Assembly (NCBI RefSeq): GCF_018143015.1
Contig: NC_054743.1
Location: forward strand, 64,943,244-65,007,243
Direction: 5' to 3'
Length of the DNA stretch: 64,000 nt
From: Lytechinus variegatus
Lineage: Eukaryota; Echinodermata; Echinoidea; Temnopleuroida; Toxopneustidae
The position numbers were made by a program, and so were the translations under genes. The notes under the pieces were generated by a model. That model ran no database searches. It saw nothing but the letters and a program-made list of their open reading frames with translations, and was not told where the DNA came from. Below are positions 32,328 through 44,300 of the stretch, one piece after another. The first letter of the stretch is position 1; every line of letters starts with the position of its first letter.

Positions 32328-35300
32328 GTTAGTGTTGTTCATGAATTATTCATTTCTTTATCAGTTTGTCTTGTCTTGTCTATGCAGGCTTGCTGTAGTC
32401 CTGACAACAGTGTAGAGACTACCGCCAACTTGCAGGGCCAGGGGCTCTGGACCGCAAAGCGGGTCGGAGCCCAGGCAGCCGGCAGGGGCCTGTTTCGACC
32501 AAAAGCTTCGGTCTCTGTTGGTTGTTCAGCTGAACTCCATTGGCTTCACTCACCAAATACAGAGACCGAAGGTCTAGCGCGATCTGTACAGGGGACTCAA
32601 TGGCCATTTGTTTATGTACCAAGTTCATGAAGTTTGGATAAAACAGGAAGTGAGGAAGTGAAGTTGCGCGACAGCCGAGGTAAATCACTGTTTTTGTCTC
32701 ACCTGCATAGCAGAGTGAGACTAGTCTATAGCCTAGGCGCCGCTTTTCCGACAGCGGCGGCGGCAACATTAAATCTTAAGCTGAGGTTAAGTTTTTGACA
32801 TGACATCATATTCATAACTTAGAAAATATATGGACCTAGTTCATGAAACTTGGCCATAAGGTTAATCAAGTATTACTGACCATTTGACTGTAACATTTGA
32901 CTGGGCGTTGTGGCGTGCGCCTGTAATCCAAGCTGTGGGGAAGTTACAAATTGATGCAGAGGTTCGAGGTTCGAACCCTGGTCACGCGTCTTTCGGATGG
33001 TGACGTTAAAGGTCGGTCCCAGACTTAAATAATCATATCTGATTGATACACGTCTGACAAAACTCAAATACACACACACACACACATCCTAGTAGAGTTT
33101 CATGTCACATGACCAAGGTCAAGGTCATTTAGAGTCAAGGAACTTGACCATGTTGGAGGAATCAACATCAAAATCTTAACCTAAGGTTAAGTTTTTGAAA
33201 TGTCATCATAACTTGAAATATATGGACCTAGTTCATGAATCAAGTATCAGTGAACATTTTGTGCAAGTTTCAGGTCTCATGATTAAGGTCAAAGGTCATT
33301 TAGGGTCAATGAACTTTGGCCGAATTGGGGGTATCTGTTGAATTACCATCATAACTTTGAAAGTTTATGGATCTGATTCATGAAACTTGGACATTAGAGT
33401 AATCAAGTATCACTGAACATCCTGTGCGCATTTCAGGTCACATGACCAAGGTCAAAGGTCATTTAAGGTCAATGAACTTTGGCCGAATTGGGGGTATCTG
33501 TTGAATTACCATCATAACTTTGAAAGTTTATGGATCTGATTCATGAAACTTGGACATTAGAGTAATCAAGTATCACTGAACATCCTGTGCGCATTTCAGG
33601 TCACATGACCAAGGTCAAAGGTCAATGAACATTGGCCGAATTGGGTGTATCTGTTGAATTACCATCATAACTTTGAAAGTTTATGGATCTGATTCATGAA
33701 ACTTGGACATAAGAGTAATCAAGTATCACTGAACATCCTGTGCGAGTTTCAGGTCACATGATCAAGGTCAAAGGTCATGTAAGGTCAATGAACTTTGGCC
33801 ATGTTTTTTTTTCGTTGAAAAACCATCATATCTCTAAGTTTATTGGTCTAGTTCATAAAAAGTGGACATAATAGTAACCATGTATCACTGAACATCTTGT
33901 GCGAGTTAGAGTAGTTTTCAAAGTCAGCACTGCTGCTATATTGAACTGCGTGATGCAGGTGAGACGGCCAGAGGCATTCCACTTGTTCTTTTTTACGCAT
34001 CTCCTTATAGGAGAATCGGAACCAGACAAGAAATTCTATACATGGGACTACATATATTGTTATTTACTTAATTTCAATTTAACAGGAAACTATTGCTTGT
34101 TTTGTGAAATTTTCTTTTGGATAATTTGAAGGTCATCATTTTACATCATATCAAACAAAAATATGTCCGCCTCATACATGTATTACACGGAAAAGTCCTG
34201 GGCTCGGCCCACTTCACGCTTCGCGGGCTGGAGCTCCCTGGGTTAGACTCCTCCGTGTATGGCATGTATTGATACTCTCCAAAATCATGAAAATGTAGCG
34301 CAGGGATATGAGGATTTTCCTCATCTCTCTCTGCTTTTATCCCTCCGCTTGAGACTTGGTTCTGAATCGAAGATCGTCAGATCAGGTCCAACCCTTGACA
34401 GCTGGCTCCACTCACCTAAAAGTTAGCCTTGAGCCCTCCATGATGATATTTTAAAACATTTTGACATATACTTTTTTCATCACAAAGCCTTGAAACCCTC
34501 CCCATACATGCCTAAGCGGCAAATATAAACAACACTTTAAACCTACAAATCGCATAAATTTGTTGCATTTCATTTAGTGCAGCTGAGTTCGATTTCTGCA
34601 GCAATTGGTGCACAAAACACAAAAAAGCTCGCTGGAGCACCATTAAAACCAACAACAACAATCTGAAACTTATGGCCTGTATTCTTTAAAGAGGTTTCCA
34701 TTGTGCTGACCATGGTACAAAACCGTGGACTATGCAATTTTTTTTTACATTATTAGTACGCTTTGATATTTCATCACGTACACAAGGTTAAATCTAATTG
34801 CATGCTTTTGGCAAAGTGCACTTAAAATGAAGCGTGATAATAAAATAAATCTGCACAGTCCATGGATTTGTACCATGGTACAGTTGAAACCTCTTTTGAG
34901 AATTTGGGCCAAGAAGGTCTATGAGACCATGGGAATACAAGTCAAAATACCATATTTTTATGTCATTTCAATTCAGGTATCAGACGTCCCACAGTTGAAG
35001 CTGTTCTCGACAGATGCCCAACCCAAGACAGAAAAGAAACCGAAGGATTCTGTAGCTGCTGTGATCGCTGCTGCACAAGATAGACGAACAGCGTATGGTA
35101 TGAACCATTTTAATATGCAACATTTATAGAGCACTTTATGTTTCAGGGCTTGAATACTCATACTTGCAGTGAAAAGTCAAAGGGGCAAGTTCTGTTATGA
35201 AGGTCAAGTCCGCCCCAGAAAAATATTGATTTGAATCAATAAAGGAAAAATCAAACAAGCATAACACTGAAAATTACATCACAATCGGATGTAAAATGAG

Positions 35301-38300
35301 AAAGTTATGACATTTAAAAGTTTTGCTTATTTTTCACAAAACAGTTATATGCACAATGTTAAGTGACATGGAAATGAGAGAGTCAATGATGTCCCCCACT
35401 CACTAATTTATTGGATTTTTATTGTTTGAATTTTAGAATAAATCAATTTTTACAGTAATTTTTACGATAATGACCAACTTTACTGAACCAGGAAATGTTT
35501 AAAGCAATGGTAATTCCATGTGTTCATGGAGGAATAAAACACTGCGTCGCACAACATTGAGGAGAAAATGAGGATAGTCATTAAGTAGTCATGTAATAAA
35601 ATACAAAAGAAATAGTGATTGGGTGACGTCATCTTTCCCTTATTTGCATACTGATCAGGATGCTTGTACGCATACATGTACCTGTAACTGTTTTGTGAAA
35701 TTAAGCGAAACTTGATTGTCATAACTTTCTTATTTCACATCTGATTTTGACAAAATTTTCAGTGTTATGATTTATGTTTATTAAAATCACTTTTTTGTTG
35801 GGAAAAACTAAGGCACTTATTAAAAAGGAAAGGGAAATCAGTGCCTAGTCTAGGGGTATCCAAGGACATTGAAAATGGGCATCAATAGTAAAATATACTT
35901 TGCAATGGGACACATGCACTGGATTACCAGAGGGCACCAAGGCAAAAGGGTAGGGGAAGGCGGGGTAAGTTGTGACAGTTTTTGCTTTTTGCAGTTCGAA
36001 TTGATATGAGTAATAATCTTGTCGAAATAAGTACCTTGCCTTGAAATTTAATTCTTCTGAAATATTTTCCACCTATATAACTTTCTATCCCCACACTGAA
36101 AGTCATCGTGACCTTTGAAAAAAACGATGTCAAATGGCTCAACTTGCCCCATATATGGGGTAAGTTTGAGCCACCTTCTGGGGTAAGTTGAGCCACAAAA
36201 ACTATGTACAAAATGTATGAGGGGAGAACCAGCATGTAATTTTTTTATAAAGTCTTTTCACTTGCTAAGTCTCTATAAATACTAACATCCTTAAAAAGGA
36301 AAAGTGCAGTCATGTAAATTTGCTCCTTTCAGCCAGCATTTCAATCGATTTTTATGGTTTGTTTGTTTTTTAAGATACATTACCATAGGAATTACCATGG
36401 CTCAACTTACCCCATGCTGTTTGGCTCAACTTACCCCAGTCCGAACTTAGTGCGATAATTTTGTATCCACACATTTATTATGCATCCATCATATAAAAGA
36501 CTATGACAAGAATGAAGATCCATACCTGGACTAATAATGTTGTTATCATGTATTTATTATATTCAAAGACGTGACTGTGTGTGTTTATAAAGCACTTATC
36601 TATTTCACACTCTTTTACCTTTTTGGCTGAAATTCATGTTTTTCCCTCTAAAAAACTACTTTTTGTTTCAAAGTTGAAAACAATGTGGTGGGGTTAGGGG
36701 TTATGCTATGGGTCATCAATACATGACACCACCACAATGTCTGACTCATTCATTATTGGCCTGGGGCTGGTGGCTCAACTTTCTCCTATGCTCAACTTAC
36801 CCCGCCTTCCCCTACATATATTTTGGCCTTACAAGTATTCAATTCAATTCAATTCTGGTTTTATTGTGAAAATGGTGCATGACAAAAGTCTGAAGATTCA
36901 TCATATTTACAAAGTAAAAATGTACATGTATTATTAAAAGATTACAATATATCACAATTCTAATGCTAGACAAATAATCAACAAATAAAGCCAGAAAATA
37001 TCATTTTGGACAATCTCAAAATAAAATTGATTGAAATTATAACATTGTAAAACTATCATTGTCAAAATTAAATCAGCAAAGTTTCAATAAAGTAACATTT
37101 ACACTTGTAAAATATCATGATTAAAAGTCATGCATATTCAAAACTAGAAAAAGTATGTATATAAAAAAAATATGTAAATAGCAAGACAAATCAAATAATT
37201 TATGTAAGTCCTATAAAAATATAAACCAGATCAATGTTGTGAATAATTGCAATTTCCAAAATTTCAGTATTTGGAAGGGTATCAAAGCCATTTTACTTGG
37301 CTTAGCAAAATGCTCTGTCAACTTGTATTGAAATCACTTTGATTTATTTACTTTTATTTATGAAGCCAACTTTAATCAAAATTCTTACAAACAACTATTG
37401 TGATGTCATAAAGCCTTTAGCGCAAATGTAGCCTGCCAGACTTAGGCCTGTGTAGGGGGCTGACTTAGATATGAGCAAAATAGTAATTATGTGTACTTAG
37501 CCAAAAATAGAAACTGAATAACAAAGATAAAGCAGAATACTGATTAGAATACATACTTCAATATTTGGCATAAGTACTGAATTGAATACTGGCACTATTT
37601 TTTAAAGACCACCTACTCATAGACCTTGCCTTTCTTGTCTCTCATTGGTGGTCTCTAGAAGGGTTTCACTGTTATTGAAACTTTCTTTTCTCTTCAAAAT
37701 GGCAGCATTATTATTCACTTCCTTGCTCCATTTTTCATTTCACAATTAACATAATTGAAATCAATAGAAATAAGACTTTGATGCGAAAAAGTATCCAAAG
37801 ATCATGTAGAGGCTGTAATTATTAATCGAAAGATCTGAGTAATTGTTTGATTACAAGTTTACAAAATTACAACCAAAGTATATACTGATACATGATAAAA
37901 TGAAGTTGATGAACGCAGTATGTACTTTTTTGTTCACTTATCCCCTCTTTTGAATTTAAAGTTAATGGATAAACATTTAAGATATGGTGAGATTGTCATG
38001 AAAGGGTCAATATGATTTCATCAAAAAGAATAAAATTGAACAAAAAAGACATTGGAAATATATATATGGAAAATTCAAAACTATATTGTACAGTATATGC
38101 CTTTAACTGTAATATGTGTGATTTGAAGGATCAAATAAAAGTCTGTATTACAAGATATGTTTGTGATTTTACATCCAAATAAAATATCTTTTTATTTTTT
38201 AATATACACTGTAGCCACTTTGAATAGAATGAGCTTATGTCTTTAGAATATTGTTTGTAACTTTTTATCAATATATACGATTTGATTTGGTTTATCTTGT

Positions 38301-41300
38301 CATTCCAATAACAAAAATATATTCAAGTATAATCATTTTTTTCTCAGCATACCATAATAATGAATAACATAGGCGTAAATGACATCTAATTGAAATATCA
38401 TTATACTTGAAAATCTCTCTTTTTTTATTATTGAAACATGTAGCAGAAAAATATTCAATGCAACTCAATTCATTGCAGTTATATATCTCTCAACATAAAT
38501 CATGTACGGTAATACATTTTGAAATGTGGGAGTCCTCCATCTTCAATAAGCTTAGAGATTGAAATTGAGGTCTCAAAAGGAAAGGGTAACGAAAGCTGAT
38601 AAACAGTACAATAATATTTCCAATCACTATGAAGACAATTGCAAAAAATTCTCTATGTACACAAAAATGAAAACTTTACCAAGAATGGGCATTAGATATT
38701 GAAAAATATTAATTTCAAATTTTCACAATGAATGGCTGAAAATAGGTTTGATGATACGCCAGTGGCGGACTGTACCAGCCTGGAAGAAGATGGTCGTGAG
38801 TCGTGACACTTCTGTATGTTTGGAATCTTCCATACAATTCAAGTAAAATTCACATTACAGCTCTAATAAGCAACCAAAGCAGGAGATGGGGTATATTAAA
38901 GCATTTTGACTTTATATGTGTCACGCAGATACGTTGATCCAACATGAGGAGTTGTCATATGAGAGAGGGCGCCGTCACCTTGCGAACATGATGGGAGAGG
39001 ATCCTGAGAACTTTCAGCAGGAAGATGTTAATGTAAGTGGAAACTTTAATCTCATAAAGGGGGCACCCTTTATGAAGTCATAGGGCACATTTAGAAGGAA
39101 GAGCTATTTATACATATGGTTTAGATTCTTTAATAAAAGGGGAGCTATGTTGTCTAATAGGAAATTATTAGTCTTTCTAATGAGCAATCCAATTTATTTG
39201 ATAGCATCCTTTAAAGATAGGAAAAAAAACAACCCCTCAAATTAAAGCAATCAATCCAGCTGATTGTCAAATGTTTAACTCATGGGCATCGTGGGTCCAG
39301 GCTTTTGTACTTTTGCAAAAGGAAGCAAGTTACAAAAGTATCATTTGTTTTAAATGAGCAACGTGTGTTCGTCAATTACATAAGCGTCGGTGCAATTTAA
39401 AAGCATATTTTTTTTCAATATCTTTGCATAGAACGATCATTTCTTCCCCAAATTTTGCCTGAACGTGCAACATGCAAAGGGTGTTTCAGAAACAACAACA
39501 ACTCAAATTTGACTGATGTGTCACTTACTTCCTTTTTGCCAAAGTTGGGCAGCAGCGTTCTGTCTTGAAAAGAGTTGCGATTGATCCGATCAACCTCGAC
39601 TATGGAAAGCCAACCACATCTAGAAAACATGTTTGTTCCAAATGTTTTCAAAATATGTAGTGTGCTTCTCCTTGTATACAGAGGACAATGTGCAAATTTC
39701 CTGTCGAAAAAATAATGACATCCATCTAGTTGAGGTTGATTGGATCAATTATAACACTCTGTATTCAGACAGGTCCCTTGTCAACCCGACACTTGAGACA
39801 ACTCGGGCCCACCGAAAGTGTAAACCTAACCCATTGGTAAGATTGATACTTAAACACATACTCAAATCAAATGAAATCATAATAGAAAACATTGCAATAA
39901 ATTTGTATTCTATGAAAATTTTTATCAACCAAATTGCGAGCTGATATTTATACAACTCGGCACCTACATGTAATTTTTTTTTTTTGGGGGGGGGGTGGGG
40001 AGAACGAGTTGTCCCAACTGCCTAGTTACAATGTAGCTGGCACTCGTTTCTCATAATTTCAAATAAAATGGTTCACATGTACACACCATTCCCTTCAATT
40101 GGTAACTATTTATACATTGTAATTTCAATATTTGAATTAAATTACTAATTAAAGCCTATATCCAGTTTTGGGTGAAATCCCCCAAATAGTGAGTGTCACT
40201 ATTCCAATAACTAGATTATCTATGCCCTAAGGCTTAAAGGTAAATGCTAGTTTTGGTAACGATATCAAAATGAGATCGTACAGAATCCAAAGAAATGACC
40301 ACCAAAGTGTCTGTTTGTATAAATAAAACGTTTGTGCCAAAGGATTCTGGAAGAAATTGTGTAATTGCTGAGAAATCAGCAAATAAGCACAGGATTCGGG
40401 TAGAGCGTCGGGCCCGACATTCAAAGCAATAATTATACACTGTCCCACGTGCGCTTATCTGTGTTGGGGATCTTCAGTCTGAACATTTTTCAGCGTAGAT
40501 TTCAAGATTTCACAAAGTTCAGTTTATGTAACTGTACCAGATCTAGATCCTCGATGATATACTGACAATTATGCCTTGTTTTACAGACTTTCTCATGAAA
40601 TCAGTGTTTACTGCAACTACTGGAATTTCTCTTTAAGTAGGTACCGGTACATGGTGTGCAGGATATAATTTATTTTTGTTCGATAATTTCTGTGATTTTA
40701 CATGATAATCTCATAAACTTAAAGGTCAAGTCCACCTCAGAAAAATGTTGATTTGAATCAATAGAGAAAAATCAGACAAGCACAATGCTGAAAATTTCAT
40801 CAAAATCGGATGTAAAATAAGAAAGTTATGACATTTCAAATTTTCGCTTATTTTCAACAAAATAGAATGAACGAGCCAGTTACATCCAAATGAGAGAGTC
40901 GATTTTAATCAGGGTTGGGCGGTAAATACCGGTAGCGGTAATTACCGGTGGTAAATACCGGTAAATACCGTCCGGTAAATAAGATGGGCGTCCGGTAAAT
41001 ATGTAAAAAACGGGAAATATGATTTATAATTCTTTTTTTTCAATAATTTTAGTTGTTTTTAACCTCAACAAATGAAAATAGTGTTCTGAAATAATTAGAA
41101 TCACAAAACTCATAGTAGCAACACACAAACAGATAAAATCCATACTGCATACGTGTACATGTACATACCCAAACACACATAGGATCTAAGTCCACACATA
41201 CGTACACAAATTATGTTCCTGGAAATTGAATAATTATATTAAAACATAAACAAATATTTCTCCCAGGGTTTAACTTTTTACATGCCATTGTATCTCATTA

Positions 41301-44300
41301 CAATATGATTTTTGTTTTTAAGTGTGAATACAGCTCAGTATTCTACTGTATGTACATGTAAGGAGTTTTAGTGTGTACATGTATCAGTGTGTACTAGTGG
41401 TTGCTGGTTTTGAATTTTGATATTGCTTACAGAAAAAGATCTTTTTGTAGCCTAAAAAAATACACAACTCATATTATGCCATTTTTAATGTTGGAATTCT
41501 TTTAATATAACTTTAATGAAGAACATCATATCAAAACTAGAACTGCAATCGTTTCAGAACGATGTGCATGCATTGACGCCTGTGATTTAATAGAGGGCAA
41601 GAAACAGAAGGAAATAAAAAACTATTATAATAGATAATATACATTTTCAAAATATTAGAGGGCGCTATTTGTTAAAGGAATTGTCACTGATGCGTAAAAC
41701 AAAGGTGGAATGATAGGGGAGACCAGGGTTAGTTGGAACGCGGGGTAAGTTGAAACATTGTAATTTTCTTTAAAGCCTGTAAAATAAATTTATGCAATAC
41801 TGCCCTCAATATACTGCTATTAATAATACAACAGTGTTGAATTATTATTGCAATAAATTGAGGGCAGTATTGCATAAATTTATTTTACAGGCGTTAAAGA
41901 AATTTACAATGTTTCAATTTACCCCGCGTTCCAACTAACCCCGGTCTCCCCTACAATTGGCAAACCCTGAAAACATAAGACCAAAATAAATTAAAACAAG
42001 GATGTTAAGACAATTTTACATTTTGAGACTTTTCAATTGAATAGAGGGCGCTATTTATTAAGGTAATGATCACTGATGTGTAAAAATCATGTAAAATATG
42101 AGGGACGATACTAGAGGCAAACCCTGAAAATTTGAGACCAAAATGATTTAAAACAAAGAAGTTATGGCCATTTTACTATTTTCGACTTTTCAATATAGGG
42201 CGCTATTTCTAGGGGTAATGGTCACTGATGCGTAACAAACCTGTGAATCATGAAGGATGTTACCATTAGCAAACCCTGAAAATATTAGACCAAAATGAAT
42301 GAAAACAAGGAAATAATGGCTATATTGCACTTTTAAATAGAGGGCGCTATTTCTTAAAGGTAATGGTCACTGATGCATAAAAAAAACATCTGGATTATGT
42401 GGAATGATACAATAAGCAAGCTCTGAAAAAAATGAGACCAAAATGAATGAAAACAAGGAACTTATGACCATTTTCATATTTCTTTAGTTTGCAATAGAGG
42501 GCGCTATTTCTAAATGTAATGGTCACTGATGCGTAAAAAGAATATAGATGATGAAGGATGATATCATAAGCCAGCCTTGAAAATATAAGACCGAAATTAA
42601 TGATAACAACATATTGTCATTTTACTATTTGTTGACTTTGCAATAGAGGGCGCTGTTTGTAAATTTTATAGTCACCAGCAAAACACTGATGCGTAAAAAT
42701 TCATTGAATTGTGAAGGATGATACCATCAGTGAAACAAACATGAATAAAAACAAAGTTGTGGCCATTTTACGATTTTCCTACATGTAATTTGCCTTTTAC
42801 ATTTTTAACATAAGACTATCTTGGATTTGAATTTAGGGCATGAAGACTTTTTATATGGCACAACTAGGGATGTTGGACAACATGTCTAATACCCTTTTCA
42901 TAAACCTATCCTCCAATTAGCCGCCTAAGAGTAATGCGGATAATTCAATAAAAATTGCGTTCATAAACTCCGAAAATAAGCCGCATTATTTTTACGAGCG
43001 CCCGTCCTGAAAAAGGCGGATAATCGCCATGACAACTGGACACGCCCCCTCCGATGCGGTTGTGTTGGAAAAGGGTGACCTTGTGACCGCACCATGGCAA
43101 TTATCCGCATTATTTCGAAATGCGTTCATAAACTCAAAATCTTGTCCCGATGCTGCTATTATGCGGATAATAGCAGCATCAGAGTAATGCGGATAACTCT
43201 TGTCCTACTCCAATTTTATGACCAAATTATGCTGCTATTAGCCGCCTAATTCATTTTAATGGGGTTTATGAAAGGGGTATTATTTGGATGAGGGACAGAA
43301 CCAGGGCAGAGCTAACAAAAACCACCTGTAGGCCTGTAGGCGTCAATGCAATCAGATGTATATTTGGAATCTTATTATTTCATTGCATTTTTTCCAGCAT
43401 TTCATGATAACAGACATAGATAACACCCAAACACAAACATAAACACACACAAATGGTACACACCAGAGCAACCATACTCACCACCTTTGTTTTTATGTTC
43501 AAAATTTGACAATCCCTATAGGAAAGTGAGTGGAAAATTATATTTCCCAGTATTTCCCAGTGAAAAGTGGTAAATACCGGAAAAAAGCGGTAAATACCGG
43601 TAAATACCGCTTATTTCCCGGCGTCCGGGAAATAAGCCTCCAAAGCGGGAAATATGCCAACCCTGATTTTAATTATACAATATTTCAATTTTTACGAATT
43701 TGACAATTAGGACCTCCTTGCCTGAAGCACAAAATGTTAAAATAATGGAATTCCACGTGTTTAGGGAGGAATGAAACTTCATTTTACATGACAATGAAGA
43801 GAAAATCAAAATAGTTCATATTTCATATAATAAAATACAAAAGATATAGTGAGTGAGTGATGTCATCAACTCTCTCATTTGGATGCAACTGGCTCGTTCA
43901 TATAATTTTTGTTGAAAATAAGCGAAACTTTAAAATGCCATAACTTTCTTATTTTACATCCGATTTTGATGAAATTTTCAGTGTTGTGCTTGTTGAATTT
44001 TTCTCTTTTTATTCAAATCAAGTTTTTGTTGGGGTGGACTTGTCCTTTAACAATTATATTTCGTCATGGCTTAAATCTTCTACATTGGATTTATAAGCTT
44101 TAATATTGCAGTGAATGTGGATTTCCAGGGCTCTTCTAAAAGGACAAGTGCACTGCAACAAAAAGCTGATTTGAATAGAAAGAGAAAAATCAAATAAACA
44201 TAACACTGAAATTTTCATCAAAATCGGATGTAAAATAAGAAAGTTACTACATTTTGAAGTTTCGCTTGATTTTTCAAAACAGTTATACATGTATGCACAT

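Larger units (their letters stand above)
40910..43665. mobile_element. Non-autonomous hAT element nested in the MITE
   Basis: The ends CAGGGTTGGGCGG and (reversed from the right) CAGGGTTGGCATA, with an 8-bp duplication ATTTTAAT at 40902-40909 and 43666-43673. Next to each end are GGTAAATACCGG / CCGGTAAATACC motifs. The interior is a ~150-bp tandem array and two further MITEs. No transposase seen in 2.76 kb. Confidence 0.9.
40723..44046. mobile_element. 'AGGTCAAGTCCACC' MITE, copy 3, split by a hAT element
   Basis: TTAA lies at 40719-40722 and 44047-44050. The left half is 40723-40909 and the right half resumes at 43674; without the insert the element is 560 bp. The ends AGGTCAAGTCCACCTCAG and GGTGGACTTGTCCT are inverted. 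TTAA suggests a piggyBac- or Kolobok-type origin. Confidence 0.9.

Noticed and set aside
32328-32630. MRPS9 exon 1 read on as a 130-codon frame
   Set aside because: GCGG|GTTAGT at 32327 and exact phase agreement with exon 2 show the rest is intron.
39415-39944. Similar-looking peptides on opposite strands (VEVDRINRN / VEVDWINYN), suggesting a gene pair
   Set aside because: They come from one imperfect inverted DNA repeat; similar translation on opposite strands is expected from that and no other coding sign exists.
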